Made by a program: the position numbers and the translations under genes. A stretch of 42,853 nt of DNA from an uncultured Chloroflexota bacterium (GTDB lineage: Bacteria > Chloroflexota > Dehalococcoidia > CAUJGQ01): contig CALFMN010000125.1 in the NCBI GenBank assembly GCA_937879875.1, positions 1-42,853 on the forward strand. Direction: 5' to 3'. Numbering within the stretch: the stretch's first letter is position 1; every line of letters begins with the position of its first letter. The notes below the pieces were generated by a model, which worked only from the letters and a program-made list of their open reading frames with translations, was not told the DNA's origin and ran no database searches. Below, in pieces: positions 24,198 to 33,968 of this stretch.

Positions 24198-25018
24198 TAG
24201 CGGCCGTGAAAAACGGGGGGACGCTTCTCCAGGAAAGCGCGCACCGACTCGCGGTGGTCTTCCGTGCGGCCGGCCACAAGCACCGTGCTCGCCACGACCT
24301 CGTTGGCGGCTTCGAGGTCCAGCGTTTCCGTGACGCGCCAGCTCATCTTGGCGACCTTGTTGCTGATCGGCGCGGCGGCCGCGATCTCCTCGGCCAGCGC
24401 CAGCGTCTTCGCCTCAAGCTCCTCCGACGCATAGACCGCGTTCAGGCCGCCGGCCTGCAACAGCTCCGGCGCCGAGACGAAGCGCGCCGTGTACAGCATC
24501 TCCGCGGCCAGCCGGCGGCCGATCATCCGCGGAATCAGCCACATGCCGCCGAGGTCGGGGATCAGCGCCCGGCGCATGTAGGCGATCATGAAGCGGGCCT
24601 CGCTGGAGGCGATCGCCAGGTCGGTGGCGCAGACCAAGTCGAAGCCGGCGCCCACGGCCACGCCGTTCACCATCGCGATCGTGGGGATCTCCAGGCGGTA
24701 GATCGCGCGCATCATCGCCTGGCCGTGACGGCGCAGGCTCTGCCGGCTCTCTTCCAGGCTCTGGACGCGGGGCTCAGAGCCGGGCGCCTCGCCCTGCCGA
24801 GCGGCCATACCGCCAACGTCGGCGCCGGCACAAAAGGCACGGCCGGCGCCCGTGACGATCAGGCAGCGGGCGTCCGGGTCGGCGTCGATCGCGCGGCAGG
24901 CGTCGATCACTTCAAGCTGCAGCTCGGGCGTCATCGCGTTCAGCCGCTCCGGGCGGTTGAGCGTGATGCGGTGAATGTGGCTGCCGATCCGTTCGTGCAG
25001 TATCGTGTTGTAAGCCAT
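24197..25018 (-). CDS. Enoyl-CoA hydratase/isomerase family protein
   Basis: A 273-residue crotonase. ITLNRPERLNAMTPELQLEV opens it, and the oxyanion-hole segments are RAFCAGADVGGMA and NGVAVGAGFDLVCATD. The SSEARFMIAYMRRALIPDLG region fits the hydratase/isomerase position before the RMIG helix. The start is ATG 25018 with GGAGCG. The TAG stop (24199-24197) shares its TA with the target duplication of the MITE, so the stop codon was kept on insertion. Only about 50% alike by eye to the crotonase at 9754, so not a recent duplicate. Specificity unknown. Confidence 0.85.
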   Translation of the reverse strand: MAYNTILHERIGSHIHRITLNRPERLNAMTPELQLEVIDACRAIDADPDARCLIVTGAGRAFCAGADVGGMAARQGEAPGSEPRVQSLEESRQSLRRHGQAMMRAIYRLEIPTIAMVNGVAVGAGFDLVCATDLAIASSEARFMIAYMRRALIPDLGGMWLIPRMIGRRLAAEMLYTARFVSAPELLQAGGLNAVYASEELEAKTLALAEEIAAAAPISNKVAKMSWRVTETLDLEAANEVVASTVLVAGRTEDHRESVRAFLEKRPPVFHGR

Positions 25019-25301
25019 AGCAGACGCTCCGGCGACCAGAGTACACGGCGCTGCGCGCGCCGGGTGGAGTGTAGCACGCCATGCCCGACCGTCTGCCCAC
25101 CGATGCGGCCGGGGATGGGCCCGCCTGTTTGCCCGATCGCAAGCGGGCCGGCATCGCGCCGGCAGGGACGCGGGATCGACCGGCCGGCCCTGGCAACGCC
25201 GGCGCAGCAGACCGTCGGCCTCAGGCCACACGTCTCAGTGGGGCGACGCCCGAGCGCTGGCCGTTCGGCGTGCCCGAGTTCAACTGCACGGGAGATTTGT
25301 G

Positions 25302-26510
25302 ATGACCGCCATCGCCGCGACTGCCGAGATCCGCCCGGCCACGCCCGACGAGATGCCGCGCCTGGCACAGGTCGTCAGCCTTTCGCTGGCGATGCCCGCG
25401 CAGCAGTTCGCCGCGCTGCGCCCCGAGTGGACGCTTTGCGCCTTCGAAGACGACCAGCTCGCCACCGCCTATGCAGCCTGGCCGTTCACCATGCGCATGA
25501 ACGGTGCGGCGATGAAGGTTGCCGGCGTCACCACGGTCAGCACGCATCCGACCTTCCGCCGGCGCGGCAACCTGCGCGCGATCATGGAGACGGACTTTCG
25601 CCGCCGCCACGAACAGGGCGAGCCGCTCGCCGCGCTCTACGCCTCGCTCGCCGCAATCTATCAGCGCTACGGCTATGCGATCGTGACCACGCACCATAGC
25701 TACACCGTCGAGCCGCGCTGCCTGCAGTTCAGCCGGCCGGCCGAGATCTCAGGCCAGCTACGCGAGTCGTCGCCGGCCGAACTGCCCACCCTGATCGATG
25801 TCTACCGCCGCTTCCGCGAGCAGCGCACCGCCTATCTGCACCGCGGCGCGGCGATGTGGCAGGTCAGCGCCCTCGGCCCGCCCGCGGAGGGCGAGACGCT
25901 CTCCGTCGTACTGTACGAGGAGCACGGCGCGCCGCAGGGCTACGTCGTCTACGTCACCGGCCAGGGACCGGCGGACGGCAACCGGCCAAGCCAGCGCCTG
26001 CATGTGCGCGACCTGTGCTGGCTCAACCCCGCGGCCTACCGCGCCTGCTGGGAGCACCTGGGGCGTTTTGACCTGGTGCGGGAGATCGCGTGGCCGAACG
26101 TGCCGGCTGACGATCCCTTGCCGCACCTGCTGCTGGAACCGCGCATGCTGCACGCGGGTTCGCGCGACGGCATCCTGGCGCGCATCATCGACCTGGACCG
26201 CGCCTTCGCCGGCCGTGGCTATCAGCACGCCGGCCGGCTGACCTTCGCCGCAACCGATGCGATCTGTCCCTGGAACGAGGGAACCTGGACACTCGAAACA
26301 GACGGGACGGAGACGCAGGTGAACCGCGGCGGCGTATCGCCCGCCTTCACCGCGCCGATCGATACGCTCTCGATGCTGCTGTTCGGACAGCTCAGCGCGT
26401 CCGAGGCGTGGCGCATGGGCCGGCTGGAGTGCAGTGACGCTGCCGGCCTGGCGGACGCCGACCGTCTGTTGAGCACCACGTACAGGCCGTTCTGTGCTGA
26501 CCACTTCTGA
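25302..26510 (+). CDS. Eis-like GNAT N-acetyltransferase
   Basis: A 402-residue protein with the tripartite architecture of enhanced-intracellular-survival-type acetyltransferases. The N-terminal GNAT domain has the acetyl-CoA loop VSTHPTFRRRGNLRAIM and the tail YQRYGYAI. A second GNAT-like half follows (about 155-290, GYVVYVTGQG), and then an SCP2-like C-terminal domain (about 295-400) ending TYRPFCADHF with a free C-terminal Phe. In the family that C-terminus takes part in catalysis. The start is ATG 25302 with GGGAGA. The substrate is not predictable; known relatives acetylate amines. Followed by a kinase gene 15 bp downstream, possibly co-transcribed. Confidence 0.85.
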   Translation: MTAIAATAEIRPATPDEMPRLAQVVSLSLAMPAQQFAALRPEWTLCAFEDDQLATAYAAWPFTMRMNGAAMKVAGVTTVSTHPTFRRRGNLRAIMETDFRRRHEQGEPLAALYASLAAIYQRYGYAIVTTHHSYTVEPRCLQFSRPAEISGQLRESSPAELPTLIDVYRRFREQRTAYLHRGAAMWQVSALGPPAEGETLSVVLYEEHGAPQGYVVYVTGQGPADGNRPSQRLHVRDLCWLNPAAYRACWEHLGRFDLVREIAWPNVPADDPLPHLLLEPRMLHAGSRDGILARIIDLDRAFAGRGYQHAGRLTFAATDAICPWNEGTWTLETDGTETQVNRGGVSPAFTAPIDTLSMLLFGQLSASEAWRMGRLECSDAAGLADADRLLSTTYRPFCADHF

Positions 26511-26525
26511 GGCGCGCCTCGTCAG

Positions 26526-27947
26526 ATGCTCACACATGGCATGCTCGCGGTGCCGGCGTCCGCGATGAGCGAGCCGTTGGTGCTCGCGATCGATCTGGGC
26601 ACCAGCGCGGTGAAAACGGCGCTCGTCAGCGCCGATGGCAGCGTGAGCGCGGGAGCGCGCCGCGTGCTGCACGGCGCGAGCCCAGCCGGCTGGCGGCGCA
26701 GCGCGCTGGCGACCGCCCGCCTGACGCTTGCCGGCGTCGACCCGCAGCGGGTGGCCGGGCTCGCTCTGTGTGGACGTGGCGGCGCCACCATCCTCTGCGA
26801 CGCGGCGGGCCGCGCGCTCGCTCCGGCGCTCACGGGAACGCCGCCCGCGGACTTCGCCGCTGAGGCGCCCGCTCGCCTGCGGTCGCTCATCTGGCGCGTG
26901 CAGCAGGCGGCCGGGCAGACGCCGTCGCTTCAGCACCGGTTGCGCTGGGTGCTGGCCGCGAAGGACTTCCTGCTGCTCAGATTGACAGGCGAGGCGGCCA
27001 CGGACCCCGCCTCTGGTCCCGACGCGCTGGCGTGGCCCGGCACTGACTCGACGGCCTGCATTTCCGCGGAGCATCTGCCGGCGGTGCGGCTGCCCTGGGA
27101 GGTCGCCGGATCGCTGCAAGCAGGCGCCGCGTCCGCGCTGGGGCTGCCGGCGGGCCTGCCCGTCGTGAGCGGGCTGCACGACGGCGTTGCCGCCCAGACC
27201 GGCGCGGGCGCGTTGCAACCCGAAACGGCGGCGCTCACGCTGGGCACGCACATCGTGCTGCGTGCGGTACGCGCCGATGCGCCAGCCGCGGCGGCGCGCT
27301 TCCGCTTCTACAGCCTGTGGGGCGAGCGGGACGGCCGCGGCGTCTATGGCGGCAACGCCCGGCTGGGCGGCGCGGCGCTGAGCTGGGCGGCGCGGCTGCT
27401 GGGCGCCGGCGAGGCCTCGCTGCCCGCGCTCGAACGCGCCGCGGCGGCCGTACCGCCCGGCAGCGACGGCCTGCTGTTCATGCCCTATCTCGGCGGCATG
27501 GTCTGTCCCTGCCGCCGGCCGGACCTACGCGGCGCGTGGCTGGGTTTGCGGCAGCAACATGGCCGCGGCCAGCTCTTCCGCGCCGTGCTGGAAGGCACCG
27601 CCTGCGCCGTGCGGCAAATCGCCGCTGCGCTGGCACAGAGCGGAGTCGTGCCATCGCGTCTGACGCTGACGGGCGGCGGCGCACGCAGTGCGCTCTGGCG
27701 GCAGATCCTGGCGGACGCTCTCAATCAGCCGCTGTGCGCGAGCGCCGCGCCCAACTTCGCGGAGTGCGTGGGCGCGGCGCGTTGCGCCTGGGTGGCGCTC
27801 GGGCATTACCCCTCCGTCGATGCGGCAATTGCCGGCGGTCTGCCTCCGGCAGTCGTCGCAGAGCCGGACGCGGCCGGCGTCCAGGCGATGGCCCGGATCT
27901 ATGACGACTTCCTCGCGGCGCTCACCGCCGGCGTGACGAGCGTCTGA
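26526..27947 (+). CDS. FGGY-family carbohydrate kinase (xylulokinase-like)
   Basis: 473 residues as drawn. The N-terminal ATPase motif AIDLGTSAVKTALV, the catalytic base in SGLHDGVAAQTGAG, and the C-terminal adenosine motif LTGGGARSALWRQILADAL define the FGGY family. The phosphate-2 region is LTLGTHIV. The start is uncertain: ATG 26526 lies 15 bases after the previous stop, while ATG 26541 and ATG 26565 (which begins SEPLVLAIDLG) fit the family length better. The protein most resembles xylulose/gluconate-type kinases, but the sugar cannot be assigned. No transporter or isomerase lies beside it. Confidence 0.82.
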   Translation: MLTHGMLAVPASAMSEPLVLAIDLGTSAVKTALVSADGSVSAGARRVLHGASPAGWRRSALATARLTLAGVDPQRVAGLALCGRGGATILCDAAGRALAPALTGTPPADFAAEAPARLRSLIWRVQQAAGQTPSLQHRLRWVLAAKDFLLLRLTGEAATDPASGPDALAWPGTDSTACISAEHLPAVRLPWEVAGSLQAGAASALGLPAGLPVVSGLHDGVAAQTGAGALQPETAALTLGTHIVLRAVRADAPAAAARFRFYSLWGERDGRGVYGGNARLGGAALSWAARLLGAGEASLPALERAAAAVPPGSDGLLFMPYLGGMVCPCRRPDLRGAWLGLRQQHGRGQLFRAVLEGTACAVRQIAAALAQSGVVPSRLTLTGGGARSALWRQILADALNQPLCASAAPNFAECVGAARCAWVALGHYPSVDAAIAGGLPPAVVAEPDAAGVQAMARIYDDFLAALTAGVTSV

Positions 27948-28427
27948 GCGGCGCCGAGAGCGGGCTCCAACACCGTTCGCTGATCATCCGCCCGCCGCGG
28001 AACCTTCCGCACACGGAGATCTGGACTGCCCGCGTCCGAAGGTACTGGGCGCCGCATCCCGCGCCCGGTGCGAGCGCCGACGAGCCGTGCGTACACTCGC
28101 CGCGGACGCCGAAGCGGCGGCTTCGGGGCCATCCCTGATCGGGCGAAAGCGTTGCGGTCGCGGCGTTCATTCTTGCAGACGACGTCCGTCTTTGGCGCGC
28201 TCCGTGGCCGCTGAACACAACCGTTCAGCAGATTTATGTGAAGTAGCCCATCACGCGCGCACTCCGCAACGAGACGGTGACGCAGCGCAAACTGTGAAAC
28301 TCTTTACAATTTCGCCGCGAAGTCCGAACTATAAGAAGGGCGCAGTTCGCAACTCGGCTAAACGACATCCGCGGCTTGAGCGTACCAGCCTGCGCAACCG
28401 CGAAGCCGTGTGAGGAGGAAACGTTCG
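27948..28427. other. Intergenic region before the secreted protein
   Basis: 480 bp without a supportable gene. The right 130 bp are richer in A and T and carry the promoter candidate at 28303-28335. Confidence 0.5.
28303..28335 (+). promoter_or_regulatory. Promoter candidate for the secreted protein
   Basis: TTTACA at 28303-28308, and AACTAT (28327-28332, 18-bp spacer) or TATAAG (28330-28335, 21-bp spacer) as -10. The region has the lowest GC nearby and lies about 95 bp before the ATG. Confidence 0.35.
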
Positions 28428-29303
28428 ATGAGGATCTTGCGGGGGAAAACCGGCATCGCGGCCGCGGTGCTGAGCCTTGCGATGGCAAGCCTCGGCCTGC
28501 ATACGGCCGCCGGTGTTCAGGCGGCACAGACTGTGAATCTGGTTCCGACTCCGGCGACAGATCGTGCCGAGACCGGTTTTGCGATCCGCGACGGCTACGC
28601 CGTTCAGATTGTCGAAAGCGGCGGTGTGCCCGGAGCCCAGGTGCTGTTCGCTCCCTGCACCAGCACCGGCGTGCACTACAACTGCGGTCCGAACGCCGGT
28701 ACGGTCGTCACGCTCGACTCAAACGGCGCGGCCAACGTCGATCTCAACTTCAACGCCTTCACGCAGGCGATCGACGCCGTGATCGGCACCAATCAGTCCG
28801 ATGCCAACGATCAGGTGATCGCCATCTTCAACACGGCGAACATCCCCAGCGCGTATACCATGCCGGCTGCCCTGCCCTACACGCCGGTCACGGCGGCGTC
28901 CAACGTTGCGCCGGCCAGTGTCCTGCCGGTGACGCAGCAGAACTGCTTCTTCCTGCCGCTTTCGGGCTTCGCCCCGAGCTGCTTCTTCGGCGCCATCCCC
29001 GGCATCGGCACCGGCTTTGTTTCGCCCGTAAACCTCGGCTTCATTCCAGGCTTCAGTTCGGGCTTCATTCCGGGCGTCGGCTTCTTCTTTGTACCGTTCG
29101 GCACCGTGACGTCGCCCGGCACGACCGGCGTGATCTTCGTCCAGCCGACGACCCAGCTCGCGACTTCGACCATCTGCCCGCCCGGCTTCCACGGCACGCT
29201 TACCGTCGTGCTTGGCAGCTCCGGCTTCCCGTTCGGCACCTTCCTCGGCTTCGGCGTGCCGCTGCAGGTTGGCACGCAGACCACCACGGTCTTCTGCCCG
29301 TAG
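28428..29303 (+). CDS. Secreted protein of unknown function
   Basis: A 291-residue protein starting at ATG 28428 with GAGGAGGAAAC 8-9 bases upstream. A Sec signal peptide (RGKTGIAAAVLSLAMASLG) ends near AAGVQAAQT, giving cleavage about residue 33. The mature part is poor in charged residues. It has several Cys (APCTSTGVHYNCG, QQNCFFL, PSCFFG, STICPPG, TVFCP at the very end) and a Gly/Phe/Pro-rich middle with the recurring unit GFIPGFSS/GFIPGVGF. No family is recognised. The promoter candidate and the strong terminator at 29326 isolate it as a single-gene unit. Confidence 0.65.
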   Translation: MRILRGKTGIAAAVLSLAMASLGLHTAAGVQAAQTVNLVPTPATDRAETGFAIRDGYAVQIVESGGVPGAQVLFAPCTSTGVHYNCGPNAGTVVTLDSNGAANVDLNFNAFTQAIDAVIGTNQSDANDQVIAIFNTANIPSAYTMPAALPYTPVTAASNVAPASVLPVTQQNCFFLPLSGFAPSCFFGAIPGIGTGFVSPVNLGFIPGFSSGFIPGVGFFFVPFGTVTSPGTTGVIFVQPTTQLATSTICPPGFHGTLTVVLGSSGFPFGTFLGFGVPLQVGTQTTTVFCP

Positions 29304-29325
29304 CCCGATTTCGGCCCCGCATGAT

Positions 29326-29361
29326 GCAACCGTTCCGAGGTCTGAGCCTCGGAACGGTTGC
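29326..29361 (+). terminator. Rho-independent-type terminator
   Basis: A perfect 15-bp stem, gcaaccgttccgagg at 29326-29340 with its complement at 29347-29361, and a 6-base loop. The T tract that follows is weak (gctttgctgctg). It lies 22 bp after the stop of the secreted protein gene. Confidence 0.75.
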
Positions 29362-29406
29362 GCTTTGCTGCTGCCGTTTGTGACGATGGACCGGCAGACG
29401 ACGCCG

Positions 29407-29637
29407 GCGCGGGGCGCCTAACCCTGCTTTGCCTGAAGGCAAACCTGTCCCTTCCCGAGGCGGGAAGGGACTTCTGGAGCGTTCCCGGCGGTGCCGGACG
29501 GCAGCGGGGCTGGGATGTCCGTGTGGGGCACGCGGCGGGCTGGTTTCCTGTCCACTGTTCGATCTCGAACCCCACCCTTCCTGTGTCGGGAAGGGACAGA
29601 CTTCGCTTCAGCGAAGTCAGGGTTAGGTGCCCCGCGC
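29407..29637. repeat. Dispersed palindromic repeat, copy C
   Basis: A 231-bp element in the same orientation as copy B, with 8-10 bp longer end matches (GCGCGGGG). Left hairpin TTTGCCT/AGGCAAA is at 29428-29443; right hairpin ACTTCGCT/AGCGAAGT is at 29600-29617. CCCTTCCCG/CGGGAAGGG and the GGACTTCTGGAGCGTTCCCG core are present. It lies between two convergent genes. Confidence 0.85.
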
Positions 29638-29669
29638 GGCCGGCGATGCCGCGTGCCTTGAGAGGCGAT

Positions 29670-30380
29670 TCAACCCCCGCCGGCAGCATCGCGCGCTTTC
29701 TGGAACATGACCGCAACCCTCGGAATCGGCGGAAACAAGAACGGCAGGCGAAAGCGCAGGCGATCGGCATGCCGAAAGCCAATTTCAAGCGCGTAGGGCG
29801 CGAGGGCGCCGAAACCACGCAGCTGGCAGGTCTTGACGCGGGGCGTCAACAGCCGCTGGTGAAAGCGGTTCAGCCGCCGCGAGCTGGTCGGCGCGAACTC
29901 CCAGCCCAGCAGGATGCCGCCCGGCTTCAGAACACGGTGCGCTTCCAGCAGCACACGGTAGAGCGTATCGTCTTCCAGATACCTGAAGAGATGCGCGGCC
30001 AGCACCAGGTGGAAGCTTTCGTCGGCGAAAGGCAGGCGGCTGGCGCCCGCGCCGACCAGTTCGACGCGCCGGCCGCGGCCGAGGTCGCGCGCCGCGAGAC
30101 GCAGCATCTCCCGCGACACGTCGACGCCGACCGGGTCGTGCTGCAGGCCGGCGCGCACGGCCAGCATCTCAGCGACGCCGCCGTTGCCGCAGCCCAGGTC
30201 GAGCACGCGATGGCCGGCCTGCAGCCCAACTTCGCGCGCCACGTCCAACACCGGCGTGTTGATGAGATACGCGCTCACCGGCCGCATGAAGGCCCGCAAC
30301 GCCATGCGCACGAGCGAGCCCTCGCGCAGCCAGCGGTCATATTCCCGCGCCGTGCGTCGTTCTTCGGGTCGGATGCTCAT
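29670..30380 (-). CDS. Class I SAM-dependent methyltransferase
   Basis: A 236-residue methyltransferase. Motif I is VLDLGCGNGGVAEML, with PVGVDVSREML as motif II, RLPFADESFHLVLAAHLF as the post-II region, and HRVLKPGGILLGWEF as motif III. The N-terminal 50 residues (MALRAFMRPVSAYLI) and the basic C-terminus with a hydrophobic patch suggest a membrane-associated or lipophilic substrate, which is inference. The start is ATG 30380 with a weak ribosome site. It follows the ychF-like gene by 22 bp on the same strand and is probably co-transcribed. Confidence 0.82.
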   Translation of the reverse strand: MSIRPEERRTAREYDRWLREGSLVRMALRAFMRPVSAYLINTPVLDVAREVGLQAGHRVLDLGCGNGGVAEMLAVRAGLQHDPVGVDVSREMLRLAARDLGRGRRVELVGAGASRLPFADESFHLVLAAHLFRYLEDDTLYRVLLEAHRVLKPGGILLGWEFAPTSSRRLNRFHQRLLTPRVKTCQLRGFGALAPYALEIGFRHADRLRFRLPFLFPPIPRVAVMFQKARDAAGGG

Positions 30381-30402
30381 TGGAGGACGCTCACAGGCGG
30401 GC

Positions 30403-31503
<1,101 letters not shown>

Positions 31504-31574
31504 GGAAGCCTCCGGGGGCAGGACGCGGATCGCTGTTTCGCGACGGGCCGGCCATCTCACGCAGGGGACATGCC

Positions 31575-31605
31575 AGAGGCGCCGGTGCGCTGTACCGGCG
31601 CCTCT
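31575..31605 (-). terminator. Hairpin at the end of the cytochrome operon
   Basis: A 12-bp perfect stem (agaggcgccggt and its complement, loop 7) at 31575-31586/31594-31605, about 60 bp beyond the stop of the last cytochrome gene and before the ychF start. There is no T run; GC-rich terminators without one are usual here. Confidence 0.6.
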
Positions 31606-31662
31606 CTCCGCTCCATTGTACCTGATGTAGCCGATTTCCCACCGCGCACGGCGGCGGGCCGG

Positions 31663-32940
31663 TCATTGAACGACTAAGGTGCCGGTCATCTCCGTGGGAT
31701 GCACGTCGCAGTGGAAGTGATACGTGCCCGGCTTGCTGATCGTAAAGGTCAGTGTGGCCGACTTGCCCGCCGGGACCAGATCCGTCTTGATATCCTTGCC
31801 GCTGTCGTCCTTGACGTCCAGCACATCGACGTTGTGAATCGCCGTACCTTTGTTCTGCACGGTGAGCGTCACCTGCTTGCCGGCGGGCACGGTGATCTGC
31901 GTATCGGAGAACTTGTTGTCCGTCGTCGTCTCGTTCCAGGTCGTGGTGGGCGCGGAGGAGGCGGCGGGCGTTGCGCTCGCGGCGGCGCCGGCCTGGCCAT
32001 TCGGGCCGACGACGTACAGTTCACCCGTCATCTCCGTCGGGTGCACCTGGCAATGGAACTTGTAGACGCCGGGTGTGGCGATCGTGAAGCTCAGCGTGGT
32101 GGATTGACCACCAGGGATTGGCTGGAAGGTGATGGGCTTACCGCTGGCGTCGTTCAGCACCTTGCCGGAGGCGTCCAGCACCTCGAAGTTGTGAATCGCA
32201 CTGCCCTTGTTGTTGAACGTGACGGTGGCCGCTGTGCCGGCCGTAATCGCCATCTGCGTCACGGAGAACTTGTTGTCCGTGGCGTCCTCGGTCCAGGCGT
32301 CGGCCGGCTTCAGATCGGCGGGAAGCTGGCCGTTCGCGGCGGCGGGCGTGGGCGTAGCCGGCGCGAGCTGGCCGCAGACGCGGGCGTTGGCGCCAGTGAT
32401 CGACGCGGCGGCCAGTGTGTCGGCGGGAGGGGCAAGCGTCGCGGGAATGTTGGTATTGGGGTTGACTGCCCGTGCGGCGGCCAGGTTCTCTTCCTTGCTG
32501 AACTCGGCCGCCTTGTCCCAGAAGTTCTTCGGCTGCACGGTGGTGACGCCGGGCGGCGCGCCGGTGATCAGCGTGACGAGGTCACGGATCTGCTCGTCGG
32601 TGAGGGAGCCGCCTTCGCGGATCGCCCAGGGCGGCATCACTTTGCCGATGCGCCCGCAGGTGATCGTGTCCGTCACCCAGCCCTGCACCTCGGTGAGCGT
32701 GTTCGGGTTGCGCAGCTCATCGCGGCTGAGCTGAGGGCCGATCAGACCTTCACCGGCGTTGCCGTGGCACTGGCGGCAGTAACGGGCGAAGATGCGCGCC
32801 CCGCGCTCGGCCAGCGTCGACTGCTGCGCTGCCGCCGAGGCGTTCTCCCGCGGCTGGTCGTACACCGTGTAGGCGGCGCAGCCTCCGAGCATCAGGAAGA
32901 CGAGCGCCACCATCAGGGTGATCTGTTTCTGGGTGTTCAT
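31663..32940 (-). CDS. Cytochrome c fused to two cupredoxin domains
   Basis: A 425-residue exported electron carrier. N-terminal hydrophobic segment with lipobox-like LGGC (Cys21). Class I cytochrome c domain: CRQCH at 55-59 with likely axial Met102 (KVMPPWA). A Pro/Ala linker follows. Two plastocyanin-like domains each carry a full type 1 copper set: His250, Cys297, His300 and Met304 (FHCQVHPTEM), and His369, Cys411, His414 and Met418 (FHCDVHPTEM). A second linker (AAASATPAASSAPTTT) separates the copper domains. Encoded at the end of the bc-complex operon, it should accept electrons from the bc complex and pass them to an oxidase, thus combining cytochrome c and auracyanin-like roles in one chain. 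The start is ATG 32940 with GAGGCAGG. Confidence 0.88.
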   Translation of the reverse strand: MNTQKQITLMVALVFLMLGGCAAYTVYDQPRENASAAAQQSTLAERGARIFARYCRQCHGNAGEGLIGPQLSRDELRNPNTLTEVQGWVTDTITCGRIGKVMPPWAIREGGSLTDEQIRDLVTLITGAPPGVTTVQPKNFWDKAAEFSKEENLAAARAVNPNTNIPATLAPPADTLAAASITGANARVCGQLAPATPTPAAANGQLPADLKPADAWTEDATDNKFSVTQMAITAGTAATVTFNNKGSAIHNFEVLDASGKVLNDASGKPITFQPIPGGQSTTLSFTIATPGVYKFHCQVHPTEMTGELYVVGPNGQAGAAASATPAASSAPTTTWNETTTDNKFSDTQITVPAGKQVTLTVQNKGTAIHNVDVLDVKDDSGKDIKTDLVPAGKSATLTFTISKPGTYHFHCDVHPTEMTGTLVVQ

Positions 32941-32990
32941 GCACCTGCCTCAGCGCCAGCGCCGCCGCGCGGCTTCCGGCGCCCGGGAGA

Positions 32991-33899
32991 TCATGCAGGG
33001 GGAAGCTTGCCCCGCTGCGGGTCGCTGGTATCGCCGAGCGTGATTTTGCCCGTATTGATCGAGAGCGAGCCGTCGCCGTTGACCGTGAGGTCGAACGTGT
33101 CCAGCGAGCGCGGCGCCGGGCCGAAGACACGGGCGCCGCCCTTGGTATAGGTCGAGCCGTGGCAGGGGCAGCGGAACCAGCCGCGCTCGCCGCCGAACTC
33201 GAAGTCGGCACGCCACGGCACCGTGCAGCCGAGATGCACGCACTTCTGGTACAGCGCGACCAGGCCACCGTTCTTGCTGGGGGGGACGCTCTGAAAGCCG
33301 CCTTCGCCGGGCTTCAGATTCACGAGCCAGGTTTTGGCCTCAAAGATCTTGATCGGATCTTTGCCCGCCTCCGGAATCGTCGACTTCGGCACTTTGACGA
33401 TGCCGCCGAAGCCGGCGTTGTGGCGCGGGTTAAGCATGTTCACCAGGCTGCCGACGGAGAGGATGATGAAGCCGAGCAGCGATGCGAACACCCCGCCGCG
33501 CAGGATCTGCCGGCGCTTGACCAGCACCTGGACCTGACGATCGGTTTGCTCGACCGTGGCCAGCTGGCGCGCGTCGGGCCGCGCCACGGCGACCCCTTGC
33601 CCGCCGGCGGCGGGGATGCGCCAGACGGCGCCGTTGGCCGCCGGTGCGGGCGCGGCCGGTGCGGCCGTCGCCACCGCGGTGCCGGCAGCGGCGGCCCTGG
33701 CGGCGTCACGCTCGGCCTTGAGGCGCAGCGCCTTCTCCTGCGCGGCCTTAATCGCGGCCGCGCGCTCCTCCGGCGTCATATCCTTCTTGGACTTCGGCGC
33801 CGCTGCCGCGGCAGCCTCGGCCGGCGGCGCCGCGGGCTGTTCAGCAGGGGGCGTGGCCCCGGCCTGCGGCTGCTCCGGCTGATTGTTCTCGCTTACCAT
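32991..33899 (-). CDS. Rieske iron-sulfur subunit of the bc complex
   Basis: A 302-residue Rieske protein. Cluster motifs are Cys220-x-His222 with Cys225 (CVHLGC), and Cys244-Cys246-His247 (CPCHGSTY). One membrane helix lies at about 133-155 (GGVFASLLGFIILSVGSL). The N-terminus is unusual: 90 residues of Ala/Pro/Glu-rich disorder and a charged helix (MTPEERAAAIKAAQEKALRL) before the membrane segment, a cytoplasmic extension absent from classical PetA/QcrA. It lies between the cytochrome b subunit IV gene and the cytochrome c gene. Confidence 0.9.
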   Translation of the reverse strand: MVSENNQPEQPQAGATPPAEQPAAPPAEAAAAAAPKSKKDMTPEERAAAIKAAQEKALRLKAERDAARAAAAGTAVATAAPAAPAPAANGAVWRIPAAGGQGVAVARPDARQLATVEQTDRQVQVLVKRRQILRGGVFASLLGFIILSVGSLVNMLNPRHNAGFGGIVKVPKSTIPEAGKDPIKIFEAKTWLVNLKPGEGGFQSVPPSKNGGLVALYQKCVHLGCTVPWRADFEFGGERGWFRCPCHGSTYTKGGARVFGPAPRSLDTFDLTVNGDGSLSINTGKITLGDTSDPQRGKLPPA

Positions 33900-33968
33900 C
33901 TCGCCACTCGCTTTTGCACCGCGCGCCCGGGGTCGCCGCCGGCGCGCGGCCGAACACTCTCGCCCGGC

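Noticed and set aside
24128..25699. 523-codon plus-strand frame opposite the second crotonase
   Set aside because: Antisense shadow that runs across the MITE and two unrelated genes.
10626..29637. Palindromic repeats as a CRISPR array
   Set aside because: Copies are 7-12 kb apart, about 230 bp long and not separated by spacers.
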